Shown in pieces: positions 54,947 through 64,000 of a stretch of 64,000 nucleotides of DNA. A program made the position numbers and the translations under genes. Below the pieces are notes generated by a model. The model saw only the letters and a program-made list of their open reading frames with translations. It was not told the DNA's origin and made no database searches. The stretch comes from Morchella semilibera (taxonomy: Eukaryota; Ascomycota; Pezizomycetes; Pezizales; Morchellaceae): NCBI GenBank assembly GCA_009192285.1, contig CM018606.1, positions 1,478,081-1,542,080 on the forward strand, in the 5' to 3' direction. How positions within the stretch are numbered: position 1 is the first letter of the stretch; each line of letters opens with the position of its first letter.

Positions 54947-56677
54947 TCAGTGTTCCATGGAGGGTAGGATACTATAGATACCTTGAGCCCCATCTATACA
55001 CCGACGCTACACTAACTGCCCCTTTTCCAAGGCCCTCACTACTAGCCACTGCGCTGAAAGCCTTGACCATGCTGTAACTTTGTAAGGAGAGTGGAGGACA
55101 CCACCCCGACTCTCAACGCCCTCGATCAGTGAGCGGTTTCTACGGCTTATTTGTGGCTGGTTGCCGGTAAGTATGGGGAGAGGTGGGGTTGATGGGGTGT
55201 AGGGGTTGTGGGGTTGTGGGTTGTGGGGCTGTGGGAAGAAGTGGTACACACTTGCCAAAGATTGTTGAGCGGTGGTCATGTATTACATGTACTACTTGGT
55301 ATGTATTGGCCCATAGGTCGGGAAAGGCCGGAGGTGATCGGGTAGTCAGTACATGTAGTCACTCGTGTTAATGGCTTACCTACGGATGCAGAGCCTGGAT
55401 TGCTAGCAGATCCGATTCCCTCCTCCCCTTGTCTATCCTACAGAGGATTCATCATCTAGCAGCACCTCTCCTGAGAGACACTATCACCACGGGGACGGAT
55501 ATCACAATCTGTGGCAAGCACCTGACGGGGGATCTTACACGTACCTTAAAACCCTTCATAACCCCCCCTCCCCCGGGGACCCAGTGTATGAGTCTTCAAT
55601 AAAGCCGCGAAGTTACCGAATTCTTCCCTACACACATACATTACAACCAGTCTCATAACTTTCGGGGGTCGTGTCCAAACCAACCCTGTCGCAGGAATTG
55701 AGAGAGTCGTGACCACCAAAGCCCTCGGCCAGCGCCCAGGGTTTCTGGATGTGTGTTTCACGTGTGGTGGTTGTGGTTGGTGGTGGAGAGTGAGAGGGCT
55801 ACATGTAAGTATGAGTGGGTTGAGGTGGGGCACCGTGCTTTAGGGCTCGGGCTGGCGAAGCGGTTGTGAATCACAGAGTGTCACTCGGGCGCCAAGCCCG
55901 AGCGGAACCTTAGAGAGCCTACAGGCAGTTATACCGCAAAATAAAAAAACCAAATTCCACCCAACCGGGTCTGTGGTGGATGGACTACATGCATCTTAGA
56001 AATAATTTAGAGGCACCGTTAGAAGCGGGCGCAGGAAACTAGGCATGCCCCCGCTGATTACCAGTTAACTAGGACAACTATGAGTGAGAAGCTAGTACAT
56101 GTAGTGTATGGCTATTTAAGCACCAAGTACATACATGTAGATTTACTATCCGAATTTTCCAAGCTGATAAATTTTAAGATGGCTTTGTCGCACGCCAGTG
56201 CACAAAAAGCACCACCTGCACTGACGATCATACCCAACTACATATGCATGGGTACCTGACGATCATTACCACAGCCAAGTATAGTAGGGTTTCTAAAACC
56301 TCCTTATTGGGGGTTATAGTCTCAAATATCAATCCCTCACTTATTCAGTAGAGAGTACGTACATGTATTCATCCAGGAGAGAGGTGCAGATATAACTGAG
56401 AATTTGGGGACCGGGTGAGAATACGTGACGCATGCTCCGATCATTGACATGCGTGCAAGCAATGATACATATAAGCATGAATAGGGAAAGTAAAACAAAA
56501 TGAAAGCTCTGAAAAACTAATTGGAAAAAAACTCGATAAACGCCCCGCTTCCACGCCAGAGCCAAAGATATTATATAACAAACGAAAAGAATGTGCATTC
56601 CGTTAGAAGTCCTCAGAAAACGTCTTTGCTAAAAATAAAACGATTAAAAGATAAAACATGGAAGAAGATTACAAAGC
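54947..56677. other. Intergenic with G-rich tract and palindromes
   Basis: A G-rich tract (GGGTTGTGGGG-like units) lies at about 55183-55232. TACATGTA is dense here, near 55278, 55352, 55801, 56096, 56133 and 56362. The right end is the 3' flank of the Rad60-like gene. No gene is seen. Confidence 0.5.
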
Positions 56678-58073
56678 CTAATTGATATAAACATCGATCC
56701 CGAATAGATCCTCCAACTCCGTATCACCGATAGTCTGGTCAGGGTCAAGATCATCGCCGTCGAAATCGAGGCGAATCTGCTTTTCTTCTGGGACCTTATT
56801 TGTCACTCGGTAGGCAGCTATGAGTTTTGATATCTTTGTGTCCTGTTTTCAAATCAGCACCTCGTATGGAGCAGAAAGGATAAAAATCCATACCGGCCTA
56901 ACTTTGATCTTAAAGTCCTCCACCCCTTTCCTCCTCAATGTTAATCTCATCACCACTACCTCCTCCTCCTTCTCCTCCTCTTCCGCTATATCATCCGCCT
57001 CAGCCAGATATGCCCTCTCCCTCTCCCTCTCCATCTCTGCATAGCCCTCGGCCGTCACAGCCAATAGGTGCACATTCTCATCACTGTTTTCGACGATGCC
57101 CATGCCGCGGCACGAGTTGTGGTCAAAAATTTTGTTCCCGCGCCACGTTAAAAATATATCCGCTGCCTGATCGGCGCTGAAACCCTGGCGCTGGCACCAC
57201 GTCGTGCGCGCGGCCCTGAGCGTCTGGTTTGCACGTAAGCGCAGGACAAGAGGTTGCGTTTTCTCGATGTGGGAGGTGATGAGAACGGAGACAATGGGCT
57301 CCGGAGGTGGGGGGGAAAGTGCAGAGGTGGTGTTGGTGGCGGCGGCTTTTTCGCGCGCGCGCTTTTCAAGAGTGGCAAAGAGGGCGTCTTCGGCGGAGAT
57401 GGTAGGGGCTGGTATAGGTGTGGGGCCTTCATTGTCGGAGGAGTCGAGAGTGATTGGTTGTAGTGACGAGGAGGAAGGGGTGCTAGTAGTGGTGGGGCGC
57501 CTACTTATTACCGGGATAGGGGAGAGATCTTGTGGGAATTCGACGTAGAGGACTGGCGGGGGAGTAAGGCTGACCTCATGTTTCCGGGGCTTTGATTTTG
57601 ACTTTGGGCGTTGTTTTCTCCCGGCGGTGGTAGCTGGCCCGCCGTCGTCGGAGTCTGAGAGCGTAACTGTGTCATATCTATAACCAGGCGGTTAGGAGCA
57701 GATTTCACACAATCTTTCCTTCAACCCACCCCCCCTCCTCTCCCTGTACAACCCAACAAACTAATAGATACACACACCTCTGCTTCGCACCACCCTGCGC
57801 ATGATCATCCCCCGAGCCTTCCGAGCCATCATTCCCGCGAGCCCGCTTAGGCGGCGACCCGTCGCCGGTACCCTTCTTCTTAGACCGCTTCGGCTTCTTG
57901 GTCACTATTGAAGGAGCAGTGTAGTTCTCTTCGCGCCGGCTGAAGAAGCTGGTGGTATCTGGGGCACTATCGGTGGTGGTGGTGGTATCGGGGGCACCGA
58001 GGTTAGCGCGTTTAAACATGAACTGACGACGTGGCGGGCGAGCAGGCGGCGGCGGGGATGGTGAGAGCGACAT
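56678..58073 (-). CDS. Rad60/Esc2/NIP45-type SUMO-like domain protein
   Basis: A nuclear genome-stability factor family that acts with the SUMO pathway and Smc5/6 at stalled forks. Three exons (58073-57778, 57677-56894, 56842-56678) are in phase and give 414 residues. The N-terminus is Pro-rich then basic (KKPKRSKKKG, a likely nuclear signal). SUMO-interacting motifs appear as VTLSDSDD at about residue 103 and ITLDSSDNE in the middle. Two SUMO-like folds follow: one around LRLRANQTLRAARTTWC to NVHLLAVT, and the C-terminal one, KLIAAYRVTNKVPEEKQIRL to LFGIDVYIN, which is the Rad60-SLD signature. A highly charged Glu/Arg stretch links them. The start at 58073 was preferred over the ATG 21 codons upstream because of the family-like N-terminus; either is possible. 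Confidence 0.8.
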
Positions 58074-58147
58074 TGAGATTTTTGATGCGTGATGAGGATG
58101 TGAGCTGGTGAAGTGGCGGATAAGATGGTGGGGCACGAGGGTACTTT

Positions 58148-58153
58148 ACGCGT
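58148..58153. promoter_or_regulatory. ACGCGT (MCB) upstream of Rad60-like gene
   Basis: An exact MluI cell-cycle box about 75 bases upstream of the start codon. The role is inferred from MBF targets in yeasts. Confidence 0.4.
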
Positions 58154-61058
58154 TCTGAGGTGCTGGTGAGACGTGGTGGGGTCCTGTCGTGTTTGGTGGC
58201 TTGGCGGTGGGTAGGACAAAGACAAGGCTGAGTTTTTTTAGGCAATTCCAGTGACTGAGTGACAAGTTTGGTGAAGTTTGATGGGGTGCTGGGTGCTGGT
58301 ATTGGTGTTTTAGACCTGAATAATAAGTGCTAATGACGTTGAATTGTAGTGTATAAATGTGTAGTTTTTCAGACCACAAGTACGTGCTTATCCCCGCCGA
58401 GTATTGGAATATTGTGGATTGAATGGCTTAGAAGGAGATTTTGTGCGAAATATTAATCTCACTGGCCAGTAGCAAAGCGGTGGATTGATGGATTGTCGCT
58501 GGCTGTGCGCAACAAGGCTCCCAGTCATGGATTATCACCCGGCTATTGCGTCACCACTGACTAGGAGAAAAAGCAATACTCCCGGGCGTGAATAACACCT
58601 TGCAATATCTTGTGCTCAGTGCCCACGTATGGCTTCATTGACGAAGGGCACCTACAGTAATTTCACTGCTAGCTTATTATATTGATGTTAGATTCTGAAC
58701 TGAACATGGGAAATTACCAGGGGGTTTATATTCACCTCACGTGTTTTAAGATAATCCGATAGCTTAGACAGAGTATAAATGTAGATTGGGTAAAAAAACG
58801 ATATTTCTTGGGGCTTGAGGGTGCGTCGCGTCCATCTGAACCCCCTTATGTGTCTGCCTGAGCCGTATCCGAGTGTTTCAAGGAGCTCTGTGTTCGAATA
58901 ACTGATGAAAGGTCAGACTGTTAGACCTCGAGAGAGAGACGATTGTTGTGCAAGAAATAACAGGCGAAGTTGTCTATTTGTGCGTCTCACTTATAGTTTA
59001 GAGCTTAGGACAGGTTGCCACCATAAGTTCACAGTTGTGGTATACGTAACCATCAGTCACAAATCAATGGCATTCTTTGGTCTGGCCGGGTTTCATGACA
59101 TTTGGTCTCCCACGAAACTTAGAAGTACATGTACCTCTGTCTAAACTTCTGGATAGGTGCTACTGTTCCGCGAATAAGTATTTCAGTGGTAAGTAACTCT
59201 ATGTGTAGTAAGGGGTGGAAACGTTAGTAGAAGGAATCACCCTGCATGCATGCTCCCGCCGCACATAGCACCAAAAATTAAATTCATTCCTACTTGAGGG
59301 TGAAAGGGGGGAGGAAAAAGGGAAAAGGGGGATGGAGGAACAAAAACTTCAACATCTGTACCTCCTTTGGTTGCAAAAAGGAATGCAATAAAGAAGGTTT
59401 CAGAGATCTCTAATTGGGTCCATCCTCCACCTAATGGTCGCCTCGATGTAAGTGCTCACCGGAGTAGCATTTGCTATAATTATCCAGGCACGAAGGAAGA
59501 GCCTAATGAAGTTTTCCACATCTGACTCTCCGGATGAACCCAACATCAGTCCCCGTAGTCGAGTTAAGTCTCATTTGGCACATACTATTGACGCTGGTAG
59601 GTGCGGTAAATCATAGGACGTCACTCGTCCACCATGAGTCGATCCACTCTCATCGTGCCTGGGAATAACTTAGGACTTGTACAGATTGAGATAGGATAGG
59701 TTCCCTCGATCGATTCCCCTCAAGAATAGCTGATTTATGTGTTCTAATTCCGATTGGAGCAGTCGGCGACTGCCGCCGCAAACCCATCGGTGTCAGCCCC
59801 ATTGACACGATCAAGATTACCCCCAACCTCCACCACACGCGCCACTGCCCACCTCATAATCAGTATCACATTAATGATGCATATCACAGCATGCCTCTTC
59901 CCGTTCCGTGTTGAAGGGTCAACTCACCCTGTTGTTAGGCAAAGTGCTTGGACTGTAGTAGGTCGTGAAGATACCTAGGGCATAGGCACATGAAGAGCAT
60001 AGATAGACACAATGGATCATCAAAAAGAGTACTCAACAAACTCTTGTTGCTCGGCCTTAATCAGGTCCTGAGTTGATTCCAAAATCAGACATTATAGGCA
60101 CGGGCAGAGGAGTTCAAATATAGAATCGATATTTATGTTCAAGGGGGAGCTTTACGTGAGTATTGTTGGAGTGAGGCAGCTTCCGCCGCTTATAAAGGGG
60201 GGAAGAAGTAGAAGACTTACTTAACCTATTGATACTTTATCACTCTGCTCAACCCCTTCCCAGCCTGGGCACCTGAAGAATAGTAATTTGACTCCTATGC
60301 CCGGGAGCCCAAGATTGCAGTTCATGACCGGTCAATCATTGCCAACCTGAGCGCCCGTGCAGCTAAAGCACAGCCTGATTACATGATGATCAACTACTAA
60401 AAAAAATTCCCGCCCCTTTTCAACCCAACTTTTGATTAATGTTCGCTACCAAGAACTACGTACCAAAACCCTTCTAACCGCTGAATTGAAATTTCACTAG
60501 GTCGCGAATACAGTATCAATCACGAGCTACATCGCGCGTTTAGGCGCTTAAGCTTTTGAGAAAAGTTCTCACGGCTTGTAAGTTGTTCGTCCAACTGAAC
60601 CGTAAAGCTCCAACACGTGTAACCCCTAACCTAGTACATACGAGCCTAGTCTTTAGCACTTATCGATATGCATACCTATCTTATCGAAAAGCGCCTTTTC
60701 CGGACACCCCACTTAAACAAATTGCTTGCTGCGCCCACTTGCGCTAGCCCCTTGTGGAGATTAAATACTCCTTGGCGTTTTGCGGATATCCGCGCCTTCG
60801 GAGCATAACTTCGATACCGGGACTTTAAACATTCGATTTCAGAGCTGAAGTTAGAAGAAGCTCAGGAAGTGTCGTGCATATGTCTTGTTGGTGGCCCTGC
60901 ATGATCGACAGCTCCCGCTTTGCGGGTCTCACTCAGGCGAGGTATTTGATACCAAGTGATCCAGTCATTCAGAGTTTACGGAGGACTGAGCTCTATTAAT
61001 CATTCGCTATGGTCTCTCTGATGCCTGGGATGCTGTACAGCCGCTCGCGGGGCCTTGA

Positions 61059-61134
61059 CGAACACGGGTTTTGGCGAATCTATAATAACGATTTTTATTG
61101 GCCCCAACCCCTGTTCGCTAAAACCCCGTGTTCG
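61059..61134. repeat. Short palindromic element (76 bp)
   Basis: The left end CGAACACGGGTTTTGGCGAA is an inverted near-copy of the right end, whose reverse complement reads CGAACACGGGGTTTTAGCGAA, around a spacer of about 35 bases. It lies 23 bases from the MITE at 61158. Confidence 0.6.
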
Positions 61135-61157
61135 CAAAAACTCTGTGAACGGCTATA

Positions 61158-61321
61158 CCTATCCCTTAGTCTGTCAATGCTGACCCCCCTATAATAGAGG
61201 AATTAAATTTGTATGGAAGATCTATTATTTGACAAGGGAGATAACGGATCTGTTAGTAAAGCCACACAAGATTTGCTTCTTCTTGGGGGGTCAGCATTTT
61301 ACTGACAGACTAAGGGATAGC
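61158..61321. mobile_element. Tc1/mariner-type MITE (164 bp), TA target site
   Basis: The terminal inverted repeats CCTATCCCTTAGTCTGTCA and (right end reversed) GCTATCCCTTAGTCTGTCA are nearly perfect. After a short gap they continue as ATGCTGACCCCCC on both sides. TA flanks each end (61156-61157 and 61322-61323). The body has no coding capacity. The high similarity of the ends suggests fairly recent activity of a matching transposase elsewhere in the genome. Confidence 0.75.
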
Positions 61322-61837
61322 TATGTAGAATGGGTGAATATCATAATGGTGAAGCTTGTCTGAAGCTGTTACTGCCTCCGTGTCAAGCCGTTGGCCTGTG
61401 CAGCGCAGACCAATTAAAGGCCCAGATAGGACAATAATAATGCCTTGGCACGGGACCAGTTGAGCCGCGAGCCAAGAACTTTTATTGCTGACCGAAGCTT
61501 GAGAACATTCTCGCCCCCAGGCACAGAAAAAGGGCGAAAAGACCACCTTTCAACTAACTTTCTCGACTTTCTCGATATACTCCATTTCTGCTTTCTTTCT
61601 TTCATTCTTCCTCGACTGGAGTGGTTATTGAGTGGATTTCTATCTGTCTCCCTTAATTTGATTCTGTTCTCTTCGTTCTTTCAATCGTGATCCCTTCTGC
61701 GCATTCCTTGTGGTCTCCTTTCGTGTCACCCAATCCTCGGTTTTGCTATCTCAAAGGAAGTTACTTCTGGCTATATTTATCAATACAAAGAGCGTCGTAT
61801 CATCATAAGGAAGCCCTACGCCCAACAATAGCGAGCC

Positions 61838-64000
61838 ATGGAGCGCGCATACGCCAAACCAGGCGATGAAATCTTGCGCTTCTTCAGTGTTGACCAGCGC
61901 ACTGGTCTAAATGATGATCAAGTTAGAGCTGCTAGATCGCAACACGGGAGAAATGGTGAGACAAAACTCCATCTCCTGTCCCTTTTTAACAAATTCGCTA
62001 ACTAATGTTCTTTCGAGATAGCTCTTCCCGAGGAGCCCCCAACACCTTTATGGAAGCTCATATTGGAGCAGTTTAAGGATCAGTTGGTAATAATATTGCT
62101 GGTGTCCGCTGGTGTTTCGTTTGTTCTAGCTATCATGGAGGATAACGAGGGGTTGACTGCATTTGTGGACCCTGCGGTAGTAAGTAGCATTCTGGCCTCT
62201 TTCTGGTTTAAAGAGATGAAAAATGTGCTGAGAAAGTTTTAGATTCTCACTATCCTCGTTTTGAATGCTGTTGTCGGTGTTTCTCAAGAGAGCAGCGCTG
62301 AAAAAGCGATCGCTGCGCTGAACGAATATTCCGCAAACGAGGCCAAGGTCATTCGCAACGGGCATGTCAGCAGGATTCGCGCCGAAGAGCTGGTCCCCGG
62401 TGACATTGTCGATGTCGCTGTTGGAGACCGGATCCCCGCAGATTGCCGGGTTCTATCAATCCAAAGCAACAGCTTCCGCGTCGACCAGGCCATTCTTACC
62501 GGTGAAAGTGAAAGTGTCAGTAAAGACGTGCGCGAGGTAAATGATGAGAAGGCTGTTAAACAGGACCAAGTAAACATGCTTTTCTCTGGAACTACTGTCA
62601 CTGTCGGACATGCTAGAGCTATTGTGGTCTTGACTGGAAACTCGACTGCTATTGGCGATATTCACACTAGTATCACGTCTCAGATCTCGGAGCCGACACC
62701 ACTGAAACAAAAGTTGAACGACTTTGGAGATGTTTTGGCAAAGGTCATCATGATCATCTGCATTCTTGTCTGGCTTATCAACATTGGAAACTTTAACGAT
62801 GAAGCCCATGGCGGATGGCTGAAAGGGGCAATTTACTATCTTAAAATTGCTGTTTCTCTTGGTGTTGCTGCTATTCCGGAAGGTCTTGCTGTCGTTATCA
62901 CTACTTGTCTTGCTCTGGGAACCCGTAAAATGGCTGCCAAGAATGCTGTTGTCCGGAGCTTACCTTCAGTTGAAACTTTGGGAAGTTGCAGCGTTATTTG
63001 CTCCGACAAGACCGGAACTTTAACTACCAACCAAATGAGCGTATCCAGGGCCGTCGTCATCTCGGAATCCCAGACTGGACTTGAAGACCTCATCATTGAA
63101 GGTACCAGCTTCTCACCTGTTGGAGCTATCAAGAACGCCCGAGGAGAGGTTTTGGAATCAATCGCCGCCCATTCAGTTACAATTCGCAAGCTTGCCGAGG
63201 TCGCAGCAACATGTAATGAGTCCGAAATTTCATATGATTCCAAGACGCAGACTTTTTCGAACGTTGGCGAGCCTACGGAAGGAGCTCTCAGGGTCTTGGT
63301 TGAGAAGATTGGCACCCCCGATTCGATTATTAACCTCCAAAACTCACGCAAACCCATCAATCAGCGCCTCGATGAAGCCAACCGGTATTATGAATCTCAA
63401 TGCCCTAGGCTTGCTACATACGAGTTCTCACGTGACAGGAAGAGCATGTCTGTCTTGTCTGGTGATAGCAACGAACAACGCCTCTTGGTTAAGGGAGCTC
63501 CGGAATCTGTCATGGAAAGATGCACTCACACATTCGTTGGCTCGAGTGGCACTAAGGTTCCTCTTACCCACAAGACCCGTGAACTTCTTAACACAAAGCT
63601 CACCGAGTACGCTTCTATGGGTCTTCGCGTTATAGCATTCGCCACTGTTGACGATATTTCCGGCAACCCTCTGACTCGTTCGGCTAAAACTACTAAGGAA
63701 TACGCTCAACTTGAACAGGACATGACTTTTATTGGGCTAGTTGGAATGTTGGACCCACCCCGCCCGGAAGTCGCTGCATCTATCAAGAAATGTCGTGCTG
63801 CTGGTATCCGTGTTGTTGTTATCACTGGAGACAACAAGCAAACCGCAGAAACTATCTGTCGTCAAATTGGAATTTTTGGAGAACACGAAGACCTCACTGG
63901 CAAGAGCTACACTGGACGTGAATTCGACGCACTTAGCGATTCTGAGCAGCTTGAAGTTGCAAAAAGAGCCAGCTTGTTTTCTCGTACCGAACCCACTCAC
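61838..64000 (+). CDS. SERCA-type P-type Ca2+-ATPase (partial)
   Basis: A type IIA P-type ATPase pumping Ca2+ into the endoplasmic reticulum, like Neurospora nca-1. Exons are 61838-61955, 62022-62179 and 62243 onward, which is open to the window edge. The visible 678 residues are about two thirds of the usual length of about 1000. Present are the N-terminal cation ATPase region, the actuator loop LTGESESV, helix M4 [10 protein letters not shown] (Ca2+ site), the phosphorylation motif [20 protein letters not shown] in the nucleotide domain, and MLDPPRPEV and TGDNKQTA at the hinge. The remaining membrane helices lie beyond the window. The start is the first ATG, with [18 protein letters not shown] matching the family N-terminus. 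Confidence 0.93.

Larger units (their letters stand above)
58074..61837. other. Intergenic between divergent Rad60-like and SERCA genes
   Basis: Almost 3.8 kb without a supported gene. A TACATGTA lies near 59127 and a purine-rich stretch near 59305-59340. Two small palindromic elements lie at 61059-61134 and 61158-61321 (listed). The CT-rich sequence at 61560-61700 is the likely SERCA promoter or leader. Open frames have no recognisable domains. Confidence 0.5.

Overview
ORGANISM. The window is nuclear DNA of a filamentous ascomycete (Pezizomycotina). The genes carry short spliceosomal introns (mostly 50-130 nt, GT-AG). They belong to fungal sets: CYP51, a DHA2 MFS pump, an F-BAR/DEP/RhoGAP of the Rgd2 type, a WW/PhoD-like phosphatase, and a DUF7708-NACHT-ankyrin NLR. 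Genes are well spaced, with AT-rich intergenic DNA holding small inverted-repeat elements. A member of the Pezizomycetes is my guess, made without comparison data. LAYOUT. 0-2.4 kb: intergenic with a 364-bp TA-flanked MITE. 2.5-4.4 kb (+): CDC6/cdc18. 5.1 kb (-): intron-bearing tRNA-Glu(UUC). 5.9-8.2 kb (+): multi-exon gene of a fungal family of unknown function whose frame is interrupted. 9.0 kb (-): a second, decayed-looking tRNA-Glu. 9.6-11.3 kb (-): CYP51/ERG11 with a one-base frame discrepancy. 12.9-15.0 kb (-): FHA-kinase of the Chk2/Rad53/Cds1 type. 17.4-20.4 kb (+): Rgd2-type RhoGAP. 21.5-22.1 kb (-): TMEM205-like DUF4149 membrane protein. 22.8-23.1 kb: nested inverted repeats. 23.3-28.3 kb (+): NLR-like STAND protein with about 22 ankyrin repeats. 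29.3-30.0 kb: a possible fossil of an ssDNA-virus-like capsid gene. 30.7-34.8 kb (-): WW-domain PhoD-like phosphatase with a long Gln/Ala tract. 37.5 kb: tRNA-derived SINE-like unit. 39.1-41.2 kb (-): DHA2 drug efflux MFS. 41.2-46.2 kb: mostly empty. 46.2-46.8 kb (-) and 47.2-49.4 kb (+): ATG10 and DNA polymerase eta (RAD30), head to head. 51.1-52.3 kb (+): Ala-rich basic orphan protein. 54.1-54.9 kb: candidate orphan exons. 56.7-58.1 kb (-): Rad60/Esc2/NIP45-type SUMO-like protein. 61.0-61.3 kb: two small palindromic elements. 61.8 kb to the window end (+): SERCA-type Ca2+-ATPase, cut by the window edge. HOW THE GENES RELATE. There is no metabolic cluster. Four genes act in DNA replication or genome integrity (CDC6, CHK2-type kinase, RAD30, RAD60/ESC2-type), and each has an ACGCGT (MluI cell-cycle box) within about 300 bp upstream of its start, which suggests shared G1/S control. 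The rest are housekeeping or stress genes plus one probable self/non-self recognition NLR with highly homogenised repeats. A palindromic octamer, TACATGTA, occurs about 37 times by hand count, all of them outside the coding exons. Three genes show single-base frame discrepancies, two of them at homopolymer runs, so assembly or base-calling errors should be considered before biological explanations.
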